Assembly (NCBI GenBank): GCA_022014875.1
Contig: JAKMAE010000003.1
Span: 1 to 33,167 of the forward strand
Source of the DNA: Vulcanisaeta sp.
Lineage (GTDB): Archaea; Thermoproteota; Thermoprotei; Thermoproteales; Thermocladiaceae
Reading direction: 5' to 3'
DNA: 33,167 nucleotides
The translations under genes were made by a program, and so were the position numbers. Of the stretch, positions 24,843-32,431 are shown piece by piece (the stretch's first letter is position 1; each line of letters opens with the position of its first letter). The notes under the pieces were generated by a model. That model had not been told where the DNA came from, did not search any database, and saw nothing but the letters and a program-made list of their open reading frames with translations.

Positions 24843-24850
24843 ATTTAAAA
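24843..24850 (+). promoter_or_regulatory. TATA-like box that sets the start of the membrane protein at 24871
   Basis: ATTTAAAA is centred 25 bases before ATG 24871, and only 13 bases before the upstream in-frame GTG 24859, so it favours the ATG. Confidence 0.5.
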
Positions 24851-24870
24851 CCCTGGATGTGAACCCCACG

Positions 24871-25377
24871 ATGAGGTTGCTCCGCGATTTCCTGCTCGGG
24901 ATTCTAATATTCATTACAGGCATCCTCATCTTCTTCCTGCTCTATCCCCTGGCGCGGCATGTGGGTAGTGGTTTTGTTGCGTTGTTGGTTCTCCTCGTGC
25001 CGTTAATCTTCGGCATTGCTGGTTTGGGGTGGTACCTTGGTGAGTGGTTCGGTGTTGGTTCGGCGATTAGGGAGTTAATGCTTAGGCTCAGGGTTTGGCT
25101 TCTTTGGCGCTTACTCTATGGTGATAGGGAGTTCCTGATGGATCTAGTGTTCATAGAGTACGTACTAGGCGAGGTTTACCGCCTACCCCATGAATTGTTA
25201 ATAAACGGCAACGAAGTCACGATAAGGATAAACGCACCAATAAGCAAGGACCTAGCCATAAGACTCATGAACCAAATAAACACAAACCTAAACAAACTAA
25301 TAGTAATGGGGATTGAGGAAAACAGGTCGGAGGAAAACCTAAAAACCCAGGGCAATAAGACAAAGCCGGGCCCGTAG
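24871..25377 (+). CDS. Small two-helix membrane protein overlapping tRNA-Val
   Basis: The protein has about 168 residues. Two long hydrophobic segments occur at about 7-30 and 35-60, then an amphipathic region rich in Arg, Leu and Trp, and a soluble C-terminal part of about 80 residues (LPHELLINGNEVTIRINAPISKDLAIRL). The tail is charged and ends KTKPGP. The family is unknown. The last three codons and the stop lie in the first ten bases of the tRNA-Val gene on the same strand, so processing of a read-through tRNA would remove the stop codon from the message. GTG 24859 is a less likely start. Confidence 0.65.
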   Translation: MRLLRDFLLGILIFITGILIFFLLYPLARHVGSGFVALLVLLVPLIFGIAGLGWYLGEWFGVGSAIRELMLRLRVWLLWRLLYGDREFLMDLVFIEYVLGEVYRLPHELLINGNEVTIRINAPISKDLAIRLMNQINTNLNKLIVMGIEENRSEENLKTQGNKTKPGP

Positions 25378-25442
25378 TCTAGCGGTAGGATGCCCGCCTC
25401 ACGCGCGGGAGATCCCGGGTTCGAATCCCGGCGGGCCCACCA
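25368..25442 (+). tRNA. tRNA-Val (anticodon CAC)
   Basis: A full cloverleaf can be drawn. The acceptor stem GGGCCCG (25368-25374) pairs with CGGGCCC (25432-25438). The D-arm is 25377-25391. The anticodon stem CCCGC/GCGGG encloses loop CTCACGC with anticodon CAC at 25400-25402. The T-stem CCGGG/CCCGG encloses TTCGAAT. The discriminator is A25439, and CCA is encoded at 25440-25442. No intron is present, although tRNA introns are common in this order. The gene begins before the stop codon of the preceding CDS. Confidence 0.95.
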
Positions 25443-25525
25443 TGAATCTTCTGCCGTTATTGGTTGTGGGTATCCTGCTTAATAGCTGAATGGTTTTTAA
25501 TGGCTGTAGGTCACTGTGTTGGTGT

Positions 25526-25885
25526 ATGGCGAACATATACATGGGCCGTAGTAGTTGCTATGGGATTAAGGAGGGTATGTACGTTGCGCCTGGCCCAATG
25601 GATCTGGGTAGGGTTGCTGCCCACCTGTTCCTTCATCTACGTGATTTGAGGAGGGGCTGGAGTTATGACCATGACTGTAACAGGGTCGTTATGGATAGGG
25701 GCTTGTTCGAGGCTAGGAGCAGGTACTTGGTTAAGATATGCCGTGACCAGGGCCTTAGGGATTGCGACGAGGTTGAGAGGCTTGTTGAGGAGGTAATAAC
25801 TACATTGAGGATGCCGAAGTGGGCTGAGGACTTGGCCGCTAGGTACATCGTCAAGGTTATGTCCATAATGGACTTCTCACAGTGA
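25526..25885 (+). CDS. Hypothetical 119-residue protein
   Basis: I do not recognise this protein. It is soluble and mostly helical, with an N-terminal segment MANIYMGRSSCYGIKEGMYV and conserved-looking charged helices (HLFLHLRDLRRGWSYDHDC, DEVERLVEEVITTLRMPKWAEDLAARYIV). Four cysteines are scattered without a metal motif. The frame is open to ATG 25490, but GTTTTTAA at 25493-25500 lies 29 bases before ATG 25526, so I prefer the shorter form. The 3' end overlaps the convergent oxidoreductase gene by 9 bases. Confidence 0.6.
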   Translation: MANIYMGRSSCYGIKEGMYVAPGPMDLGRVAAHLFLHLRDLRRGWSYDHDCNRVVMDRGLFEARSRYLVKICRDQGLRDCDEVERLVEEVITTLRMPKWAEDLAARYIVKVMSIMDFSQ

Positions 25886-26797
25886 CCCAAGGACCTTGTC
25901 CAAGTCAACCTCCTCCCTACCACTGATTATACCCTCAACAACAGCTAAAGCCCTTATCCCATCCTCAATGTCAATGATCGGCTTCTCAACACCCCTCAAC
26001 ACCCTGATCACGTGGGTTAACTCCTGGACCAATTGATCGGTAATCTCCACCGCGAGTCTCTCGCCATTGCGCACCAAGGCCTTATTTAGTAGGTCAGCCT
26101 CGTAATACCTATCCCTAAGCATTACAGTCAATCTCCTAACCCTCACCTCGTAGTTCCAGGATGCATGGAGCGTGTACGTTACATCGCCAAGCCTCATCAT
26201 GACCCATGCGGAGTTGATTGGATCACCAATGAGGATCCTGCCCACAACCTTGACTTTACGTTCATGTACTAAACCAAGAGCTAGGTCTATATCGTGTATT
26301 CCAAGGTCGAGGAGTACGTTACCGTAGGATTGAGGGTTGCCCCTCAGCGGCCCTACCCTAATTGATTCCATGTAAACCGGCACCTCGTTGGCAACCTCGG
26401 TAAGTAATGCCCTATATGCTGGGTTGAAACGCTCCACATGGCCTACGAAAACCCTCCTACCGAGTGCCCTGGCCTCGCGGTATAGGTCCAGGGCCTCGCT
26501 CAACTTCTCAGTAATGGGCTTCTCAATGAGGAGGTCCATGTACCTAACCAGGTCCTTAGCCACCCTGTAATGGAGACTTGTTGGTACAGCTATTATGCCC
26601 AGGTCGGGCCTGTACTTAATTGCCTCATTCACGTCGGTGAAGACCATGTCGGCGCCGTACTCCTTAGCAACTAGGAGCTTCTCTTTATCGACATCGACCG
26701 CGTAGATCCTCGAGACATAACCGTCACTCCTCAATTGGCCCAGGGCCCTTAGGTGATTGCGGCCCATCGATCCTACACCAACGACGAGGATATCCAC
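25877..26797 (-). CDS. Gfo/Idh/MocA-family oxidoreductase
   Basis: The 306-residue protein begins with a Rossmann fold, VVGVGSMGRNHLRALG (5-20), followed by AVPTSLHYRVA and the family motif EKPIT near residue 92. The second domain has GHVERFNPAYRAL and DLGIHDIDLALGL, with the His/Asp pair typical of the catalytic site. GHVERFNP is common in archaeal UDP-GlcNAc 3-dehydrogenase-type members, so a nucleotide-sugar substrate is possible, but no sugar-modifying gene is adjacent. The GTG start has CTTTAATA (26819-26826, minus strand) 25 bases upstream. Confidence 0.87.
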   Translation of the reverse strand: MDILVVGVGSMGRNHLRALGQLRSDGYVSRIYAVDVDKEKLLVAKEYGADMVFTDVNEAIKYRPDLGIIAVPTSLHYRVAKDLVRYMDLLIEKPITEKLSEALDLYREARALGRRVFVGHVERFNPAYRALLTEVANEVPVYMESIRVGPLRGNPQSYGNVLLDLGIHDIDLALGLVHERKVKVVGRILIGDPINSAWVMMRLGDVTYTLHASWNYEVRVRRLTVMLRDRYYEADLLNKALVRNGERLAVEITDQLVQELTHVIRVLRGVEKPIIDIEDGIRALAVVEGIISGREEVDLDKVLGSL

Positions 26798-26834
26798 GTG
26801 GTTTTTAATTCGAGGCGGTATTAAAGGGTTAGCA

Positions 26835-27278
26835 TCACTTAGGCACTATTTTCCTAACTAGCTCGCTCTTTGATGCTATGAGCAATGTCGATACCGTCTT
26901 CGGTACGTAGACCGTGTTTACATTGACTATCTTAGCCACCTTATTCTTAATTAAATCGTTCGTTACGTCATCCGCAAACACGAGCTCATCCATATCCCTG
27001 AAAACCACCGGTTTATCGAGGGATTCCAGGTCAGCCTTTGTCACTGTTAGTGATGAGATACCGCTTATCACAACCACATCACCCGACCTCACCAGGTTAT
27101 CGATCGTCCTCGACACATTCTCTAGAGTCGTTATGTAGCGCCTAAGGGCTTCATTCACAATCTCACCCACGGTAACCCCCATTTCCCTAGCCAGCCTACT
27201 TATCCTGTTGTAAATATCCACGCTCAAACCCCTGATCGTCACAGTCTTCCTCTCGCTACTCTCTGTATTGCTAGACAT
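26835..27278 (-). CDS. Ribbon-helix-helix DNA-binding protein with unknown C-terminal domain
   Basis: The 147-residue protein opens, after a Ser-rich start, with a ribbon-helix-helix fold: strand KTVTIRGLS, then helices VDIYNRISRLAREMG and VTVGEIVNEALRRYITTLE (about 10-55). The remaining 90 residues have alternating strands (VVVISGIS, KPVVFRDMDELVF, KIVNVNTVYVPKTVSTLLIAS) and match nothing I know; they could bind an effector or partner. It is probably a transcription regulator. ATG 27278 follows a TATA-like box at 27308-27315 by 34 bases; TTG 27296 is an alternative. It is divergent from the two unknown genes at 27431. Confidence 0.75.
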   Translation of the reverse strand: MSSNTESSERKTVTIRGLSVDIYNRISRLAREMGVTVGEIVNEALRRYITTLENVSRTIDNLVRSGDVVVISGISSLTVTKADLESLDKPVVFRDMDELVFADDVTNDLIKNKVAKIVNVNTVYVPKTVSTLLIASKSELVRKIVPK

Positions 27279-27396
27279 GTTAATCAAGTAATTCAAGCAT
27301 TACTAGCCATATAAACCTTACTCCAGGAAATAATGCATAAACACCACATGCATGAAGGTTACCGTAAATCCTGGTTATTATGGGGTGACAGGCACG

Positions 27397-27417
27397 ATCT
27401 TTAAAAATCCTAAAGAT
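27397..27417. promoter_or_regulatory. Inverted repeat over the TATA box of the 27431 operon
   Basis: ATCTTT (27397-27402) and AAAGAT (27412-27417) are inverted and flank the TATA-like CTTTAAAA at 27399-27406, which lies 28 bases before GTG 27431. A repressor bound here would block the promoter. The divergent ribbon-helix-helix gene is the obvious candidate, by inference only. Confidence 0.4.
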
Positions 27418-27430
27418 TTAATCACCAACC

Positions 27431-27781
27431 GTGGAGTGCAACGAATTGACTGTGAGGGAGCAGGGGGGCGTTAAGGAGTACATATGCGGTGAGGTGTCGC
27501 TCGCCAGGTTAATAACTACTGGCAATGGAACCCGCGTGCTCAGCATTGACGTTGTCTCGACGTGGGATATGCCTATAGATGAGTCGGTGAGGGTTGGCAA
27601 TGTCCAGTTAATATATAGGAGGGATGTTGTGAATAACGCGAGGTGGGAGTTCGTCGGTTACGATGATGGGACGAATAGGGAGTTAATCTCAATAAGGGTG
27701 TTCCTGGAAGGAGAATTGAGCGATGATGCAATAAAAGAGTTAATTATTAATGTCGTGAAGACCTACTCGAGGAATAAATGA
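27431..27781 (+). CDS. Hypothetical 116-residue protein
   Basis: I do not recognise this protein. It looks beta-rich: strands around GVKEYICGEVSLARLI, TRVLSIDVVSTW, VQLIYRRDVV, RWEFVGYDD and LISIRVFLEGE, followed by a C-terminal helix DDAIKELIINVVKTYSR. It is a soluble single domain with two cysteines. The GTG start is supported by a TATA-like box. Its stop overlaps the next start by 4 bases (ATGA), so the two proteins are coupled and may form a complex. Confidence 0.65.
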   Translation: MECNELTVREQGGVKEYICGEVSLARLITTGNGTRVLSIDVVSTWDMPIDESVRVGNVQLIYRRDVVNNARWEFVGYDDGTNRELISIRVFLEGELSDDAIKELIINVVKTYSRNK

Positions 27782-28275
27782 GGCAGTACACGTTAATACT
27801 CATATACGCAGATAGTGAGGAGGTTCAGGACCTAGTGGAGAGGAGGTTAAGTGAGGTAGGCCTTGAAATAACGAGGGGCGTTATTATATCCTGGCATGTG
27901 AAGCAGGACTTGGATAGGGTAATCATGAGGATTAAGGATGAGTTAATAGACATGATGGAGAGGGGTTTCGAGGGAGAGCTCGCATACGCACTTGTGGAGC
28001 TCACTGAAGAGCAGTTCAGGGCCGTTAGGACGTTGATAGCCCGGAAGCTAGAGAGCGAGGATAGAAAATTACTATCGTATGGCGAGGCCCTGCTTAAGAG
28101 GGTTAGGTCGTCAAAGTCCAGTAAATCAATTGATAAGGAATACGCTAGGTTTGACAGGCTGTATAGGCGCTTGGTCATGCTTCACGAAGTATTCGACATA
28201 AAGCCTGATTTATTGAATAAAGTAATGGATCTGGCCAGGGAATTGAGGATTGAGTATGAGAGGAGACGAAGGTAG
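27778..28275 (+). CDS. Hypothetical helical protein
   Basis: I do not recognise this protein. The 165 residues start with a strand YTLILIYADSEEVQDLVERRL that resembles the first half of a ferredoxin-like fold. Long charged helices follow (LDRVIMRIKDELIDMMERGFEGELAYAL, EQFRAVRTLIARKLES, EYARFDRLYRRLVMLHEVFD) and a basic tail EYERRRR. It contains no cysteine and no membrane segment. It is coupled to the upstream beta-rich protein through the ATGA overlap. Confidence 0.65.
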   Translation: MRQYTLILIYADSEEVQDLVERRLSEVGLEITRGVIISWHVKQDLDRVIMRIKDELIDMMERGFEGELAYALVELTEEQFRAVRTLIARKLESEDRKLLSYGEALLKRVRSSKSSKSIDKEYARFDRLYRRLVMLHEVFDIKPDLLNKVMDLARELRIEYERRRR

Positions 28276-28278
28276 GGA

Positions 28279-28310
28279 TTTTGAGGGATTTTAACTTTGA
28301 TTTTTACCTA
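28279..28310 (+). terminator. T-rich tract after the 27431-28275 operon
   Basis: Several runs of four or five T follow the stop codon at 28275, before the convergent surface-protein gene. Archaeal transcription commonly ends at such tracts. Confidence 0.35.
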
Positions 28311-28319
28311 AACCGGGTA

Positions 28320-30332
28320 TTACATCGTTACTACTTCGTACTCCTTATTCCTCCTACCATTGGCGAAGGCGAAGGCTATCGCCGCAGCCCCGCCCAGCCC
28401 TAGGGTCCCTATTAGTGCCTCCGTTGTTGTTATTGGGAACCCATCTATTATGGCCAGTATGTCGGACTTTATCGTTATCACATCATTCCCATTAATGGTG
28501 ACTAATTCACTGTACTTCAAATTACCGTACTGAGCAGTCACTAGATATGTACCGCTAAGCACGTTGGTGAAGCTGGCAGTCCCAATGCTATTAGTCGTAC
28601 CGTTATAGACAGGGCCTGTGCCGACCCTATATAGCGTTATTTTCGCGTTAGGTATCGCCTGGTTCCTCGCGCCTACGAATAGCACTGTGACGTTGTACAG
28701 CCCAATGGTTACCTGGATTGGTTGGTTAATCAGTGAGTTGACGTTGACGTAGTACAGCGGCACACCCTCGTAGTACACAACGGCTGTGAATGGCGCTGGC
28801 TCGTCAATACTTACGTAGGCATTACCGTCAGAACCACTGACGGCTGTCGCCACCAGTGAACCATTGACGTAGGCCTTAACCACAACACCACTTATCGGCG
28901 TGTTTACCGTGTTCGTGAAGTGCATCGTTATTGGTGTCCAGTTAACATACACCGTGTATGTGCCAGTCTCACTAACGCCCAACGTTGAGACCGCTATATA
29001 AGCCTGGGAGCCATCCGGGCTTATTGAGACCAGCCTTTCCGCGCTTCCCCATGGAACCTCTGAATTAACAAGCCCTGTATAGACCGTACCGCTTGGTGTA
29101 ACGATCTTGTATATATGCGCTATCTCGGGTAACTGAACAACCAGGGCTGTCCATAGGCCGCCAGAGACGTCAGCGTCAGTCACAGTTACCTGCAGGTTCC
29201 CGTTTACCCACTGACCCACCGGCTTGTATATTATTGGCATGAACGTGACCACCAAGGGAACGTCTAGGTTATCAACAACCTCGAAGTACCTGTCATAGAC
29301 TATGTATATTCCGAACATGGGTGCAAACCTAATGAATGGAGGCAGTAGGTAGCTTATGCCGCTGACCTGCACCAGCGTGCTGTATAGGGAAACAGGCGAC
29401 ACCCTATTCGCGACTATCTCGAAGTGTCCAGGCTGCTCCCCAACGATTAGGGGCTGCACTGTGTAGACAACAACTATGTAGCCAAGTAGGTTCCAGCCAG
29501 GCGGTACGCCAAACTCTGAACCGGTTATCTCGAGGGTCTGGCCTGGATTGACCGTGTAATTGAGGAACTCCGTACCCTTGACCAACATCGCGCTCGGCAT
29601 TACATACTCACTGCCGTAGTTGATGATTACCTGATACTGGCCAGGAGGTAATTCGTTGGCTATGAACTCGGCGTACTTAGGCTCAATCTTTATGTAATTA
29701 GCCAGCGGGCTCCACTCAGAAACAAGTTGGGAAAGCGTTGTTCCGTTCGGTAGAGCAACACCAGCTATCTCAAACGGCATGTAGTTAGGTATTGAGAGCT
29801 CAACTACTTGCTGTGTGACGTACTGTATCGACTCGTCGGGTATGGCCACATTAAGCGTGAAGGATGTGGCTGATGTATTAAGTGCGAGGTATTCCTCCTT
29901 AATGAATACGTAGGTTATGGTTATTGTCTCGTTGATTGGTTTATTACCAGCATTTGTTATGGTTAACTGATTGCTCCTCGTGTAAGCGCTGACTACGGCA
30001 CCAATCTCGTTCTCACTATACATCACACCACTACCGCTAATCACCAATGCCGGGGATGGCTGGCTGATATGTACCTCTATGTAATCGAGCACGTAACCAG
30101 GCCCTGGAGGTAATGGCGCCTGTATGGTTATGGATTGGCCAGGCGTTAGCGTTACAGTCCTCGTAGTGTTTATATAATCTATGTACTCAAGCGATGCGTA
30201 GTATGGCTGGTTAATTGTGGTTGGTGCGTTTACGTTGGGCGAAACCTGGTACTGAGTGGCTAAAACCATGATTGGGATTGCTACGGCCATTACTAGGAGG
30301 ATCGCTACTAAAATCCTCCTTATACCGTTCAC
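28320..30332 (-). CDS. Large envelope protein with Ig-like domains and C-terminal membrane anchor
   Basis: The protein has about 670 residues. The N-terminus (MNGIRRILVAILLVMAVAIPIMVLA) is a signal peptide. The body is beta-rich with many N-x-S/T sequons. Two carboxypeptidase-regulatory or CnaB-like modules lie near the end: one around NTPISGVVVKAYVNGSLVA, one around NQAIPNAKITLYRVGTG. A hydrophobic helix (ALIGTLGLGGAAAIAFAFA) and a charged tail anchor the C-terminus. It is probably a surface structural or S-layer-associated protein. I chose GTG 30332, not the TTG at 30446, because a TATA-like box at 30355-30364 lies 27 bases upstream and the longer form would cross the C/D box sRNA on the other strand. 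Confidence 0.8.
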   Translation of the reverse strand: MNGIRRILVAILLVMAVAIPIMVLATQYQVSPNVNAPTTINQPYYASLEYIDYINTTRTVTLTPGQSITIQAPLPPGPGYVLDYIEVHISQPSPALVISGSGVMYSENEIGAVVSAYTRSNQLTITNAGNKPINETITITYVFIKEEYLALNTSATSFTLNVAIPDESIQYVTQQVVELSIPNYMPFEIAGVALPNGTTLSQLVSEWSPLANYIKIEPKYAEFIANELPPGQYQVIINYGSEYVMPSAMLVKGTEFLNYTVNPGQTLEITGSEFGVPPGWNLLGYIVVVYTVQPLIVGEQPGHFEIVANRVSPVSLYSTLVQVSGISYLLPPFIRFAPMFGIYIVYDRYFEVVDNLDVPLVVTFMPIIYKPVGQWVNGNLQVTVTDADVSGGLWTALVVQLPEIAHIYKIVTPSGTVYTGLVNSEVPWGSAERLVSISPDGSQAYIAVSTLGVSETGTYTVYVNWTPITMHFTNTVNTPISGVVVKAYVNGSLVATAVSGSDGNAYVSIDEPAPFTAVVYYEGVPLYYVNVNSLINQPIQVTIGLYNVTVLFVGARNQAIPNAKITLYRVGTGPVYNGTTNSIGTASFTNVLSGTYLVTAQYGNLKYSELVTINGNDVITIKSDILAIIDGFPITTTEALIGTLGLGGAAAIAFAFANGRRNKEYEVVTM

Positions 30333-30354
30333 GGTATTGGGTATGGACAAAATC

Positions 30355-30364
30355 AATATTAAAT
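30355..30364 (-). promoter_or_regulatory. TATA-like box that decides the start of the large surface protein
   Basis: The minus strand reads ATTTAATATT, centred 27 bases before GTG 30332. Confidence 0.5.
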
Positions 30365-30424
30365 AATTAATTAAAATAACTAATGCAATTCGTATTGAGG
30401 CGTGTCTTCGACCGATATTATAGG

Positions 30425-30481
30425 GGGTGTGATGAGCCCTAGACAAGCTGATGAGTGAGGATACCGTTCTAGGCTGATCAA
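30425..30481 (+). ncRNA. C/D box guide sRNA (predicted, near-canonical spacing)
   Basis: On the plus strand: C box GTGATGA (30429-30435), a 12-base guide GCCCTAGACAAG (30436-30447), D' box CTGA (30448-30451), a 3-base spacer TGA, C' box GTGAGGA (30455-30461), a 12-base guide TACCGTTCTAGG (30462-30473), and D box CTGA (30474-30477). Both guides have the 12-base length and the D'-C' gap of three bases seen in archaeal box C/D RNAs that direct 2'-O-methylation. The targets would be CTTGTCTAGGGC (D') and CCTAGAACGGTA (D), modified at the fifth base. I could not check them against rRNA or tRNA. It lies between divergent genes. Confidence 0.85.
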
Positions 30482-30542
30482 CTATAGTGGTATATATAAT
30501 AATTATATCACTAGTTAATTTATTAAGTACTAAGGGAAAGGC

Positions 30543-30554
30543 TTTAATTTAAAT
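30543..30554 (+). promoter_or_regulatory. TATA-like region for the iorAB operon
   Basis: TTTAATTTAAAT lies about 23 bases before ATG 30571. Confidence 0.45.
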
Positions 30555-30570
30555 AGGCTTATTAACCGCG

Positions 30571-32421
30571 ATGAGTGATTGCACCGTTAGATTAATGCTC
30601 GGAAACCACGCCATTGCCCACGGAGCACTAGAGGCGGGCGTCGCAGTCGCAACGGGCTATCCAGGGACACCGTCAAGTGAGATAATAGAGTACCTAATCG
30701 ATTACGGCAGGGAATTTGGAGTATACGCTGAATGGAGCAGTAATGAGAAGGTTGCGTTTGAGATTGCGTACGGCGCCGCCCTAGCTGGTGCGAGGAGTAT
30801 CACTGCGATGAAGCATGTCGGCCTTAACGTAGCAATGGACCCACTCATGTCGAGCGCATACACCGGAGTTAGGGGCGGCTTCGTGATAGTCACCGCGGAT
30901 GACCCAAACATGTGGTCTAGCCAGAATGAGCAGGATAATAGGTGGGTGGGGCTTCACGCATATATACCCGTCTTCGAGCCGTACGACCCACAGAGCGCTA
31001 AGGATTTCGTAAAGATGGCCATTGAATTCAGCGAAAAGCACTCGCACCCGGTCATATTAAGGAGTGTGACCAGGGTATCACACGTTAGGGGACCGGTCAC
31101 GGTGTGCCAACCAGCTAAGCCTAGGTATGCCGAGGGTTATGTTAAGGACCCAAAAAGGCATGCGTTGATTCCTGCAAATGCCCGTGCACTTAAGGAGGAA
31201 TTGATAAAGAGGTGGGGAATTATCGAGAGGTCGGTTGATGAGTTACCGCATATGTACGTTGAGGGTGGCAGAAACCTCATAATAACCAGCGGTGTCGCCT
31301 TCACGTACACGCTAGAGGCCGTTAAGAACTACGGCGTTAGGGCCAGCATCCTCAACGTCGTCACGCCAGTGCCATTACCTAGGAAGACGATATTGAACGC
31401 CGTGTCTAATGCGGATAGAGTTGTGGTTGTCGAGGAGGGGGACCCCGTTGTTGAGCAGCAGTTGAAGGCACTGCTTTACGACGAAGGTATTAGGGTGCCC
31501 GTTCTTGGTAAGGCAGAAAACCTATTTAACAGGGTTGGGGAGTTAACGATTAATTCCGTAATGGATGGGTTATCCAAGGCGCTCAACATCGTTAATCCAT
31601 TATTATCGAAAAACCCGGTAAAGATTGACTACACACCACCACCGAGACCGCCAGTCTTCTGCCCTGGGTGTCCACATGCTGCGTCGTTCTATGAGTTGAA
31701 GATAAGTACCGCGAAGGCTGGCGTGAAACCTATCTTTAGTGGCGACATTGGATGCTACAGCCTAGGCATAAACAACCCATTCAATGAGCAGGACTTATTG
31801 ACTAACATGGGTAGCTCGCTCGGCTTAGGCATGGGTATTTACCACGGCACCCATGGAGGCGAATTCGTTGTGGCAATAATAGGTGACTCGACATTCTTCC
31901 ACGCCGGGCTACCGGCCCTTGTTAACGCGGTTTATAACAAAACCCCCATGTTGGTGGTTGTTCTTGACAACAGAGTAACGGCAATGACAGGCGGCCAACC
32001 AAACCCAACAAGTAAGGTAGACATAGGTAGCGTGGCCAAGGCCCTAGGCGCCGATTACGTAAGTACAGTCGACCCATTCGACGTAAAGAAGGCACAGGAA
32101 GTGATTAGTGAGGCTATAAATGTAGTGAGGAGGGGAGGGGTCGCGGTCGTCGTTATGAAGAGGGGCTGCGCACTTGAGGCGACCAGGCTCTTTAGGGGCT
32201 ACGTGGTTCGTTACTACGTTGATGAAAACGCCTGTAAGGCATGTGGTATATGCTACAACTTAATAGCGTGCCCAGCATTAATACCACTGGAGAATAGGAA
32301 GGCATGGATAGACCCATACATGTGTGTTGGGTGCTCAGTATGCGCCCAGGTATGCCCATACAACGCAATAAGACCTGAGGGCAACGTCAAGGAGTGGTTA
32401 AGTAAGTGGGCGGAAATGTGA
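30571..32421 (+). CDS. iorA: Indolepyruvate:ferredoxin oxidoreductase, alpha subunit
   Basis: The 616 residues have the full IorA order. The N-terminal pyruvate-oxidoreductase-like domain has GYPGTPSSEIIEYL and SNEKVAFEIAYGAALAG. The thiamine-diphosphate domain has FCPGCPHAASF, FSGDIGCYSLG and IIGDSTFFHAGLPALVNAVYN...DNRVTAMTGGQ. At the C-terminus are two 4Fe-4S sites, CKACGICYNLIACP and CVGCSVCAQVCP (about 559-598). The enzyme oxidatively decarboxylates aryl-pyruvates made from aromatic amino acids to aryl-acetyl-CoA and reduces ferredoxin. IorB follows in the same operon. Confidence 0.95.
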   Translation: MSDCTVRLMLGNHAIAHGALEAGVAVATGYPGTPSSEIIEYLIDYGREFGVYAEWSSNEKVAFEIAYGAALAGARSITAMKHVGLNVAMDPLMSSAYTGVRGGFVIVTADDPNMWSSQNEQDNRWVGLHAYIPVFEPYDPQSAKDFVKMAIEFSEKHSHPVILRSVTRVSHVRGPVTVCQPAKPRYAEGYVKDPKRHALIPANARALKEELIKRWGIIERSVDELPHMYVEGGRNLIITSGVAFTYTLEAVKNYGVRASILNVVTPVPLPRKTILNAVSNADRVVVVEEGDPVVEQQLKALLYDEGIRVPVLGKAENLFNRVGELTINSVMDGLSKALNIVNPLLSKNPVKIDYTPPPRPPVFCPGCPHAASFYELKISTAKAGVKPIFSGDIGCYSLGINNPFNEQDLLTNMGSSLGLGMGIYHGTHGGEFVVAIIGDSTFFHAGLPALVNAVYNKTPMLVVVLDNRVTAMTGGQPNPTSKVDIGSVAKALGADYVSTVDPFDVKKAQEVISEAINVVRRGGVAVVVMKRGCALEATRLFRGYVVRYYVDENACKACGICYNLIACPALIPLENRKAWIDPYMCVGCSVCAQVCPYNAIRPEGNVKEWLSKWAEM

Positions 32422-32431
32422 GGTGGTTCCC

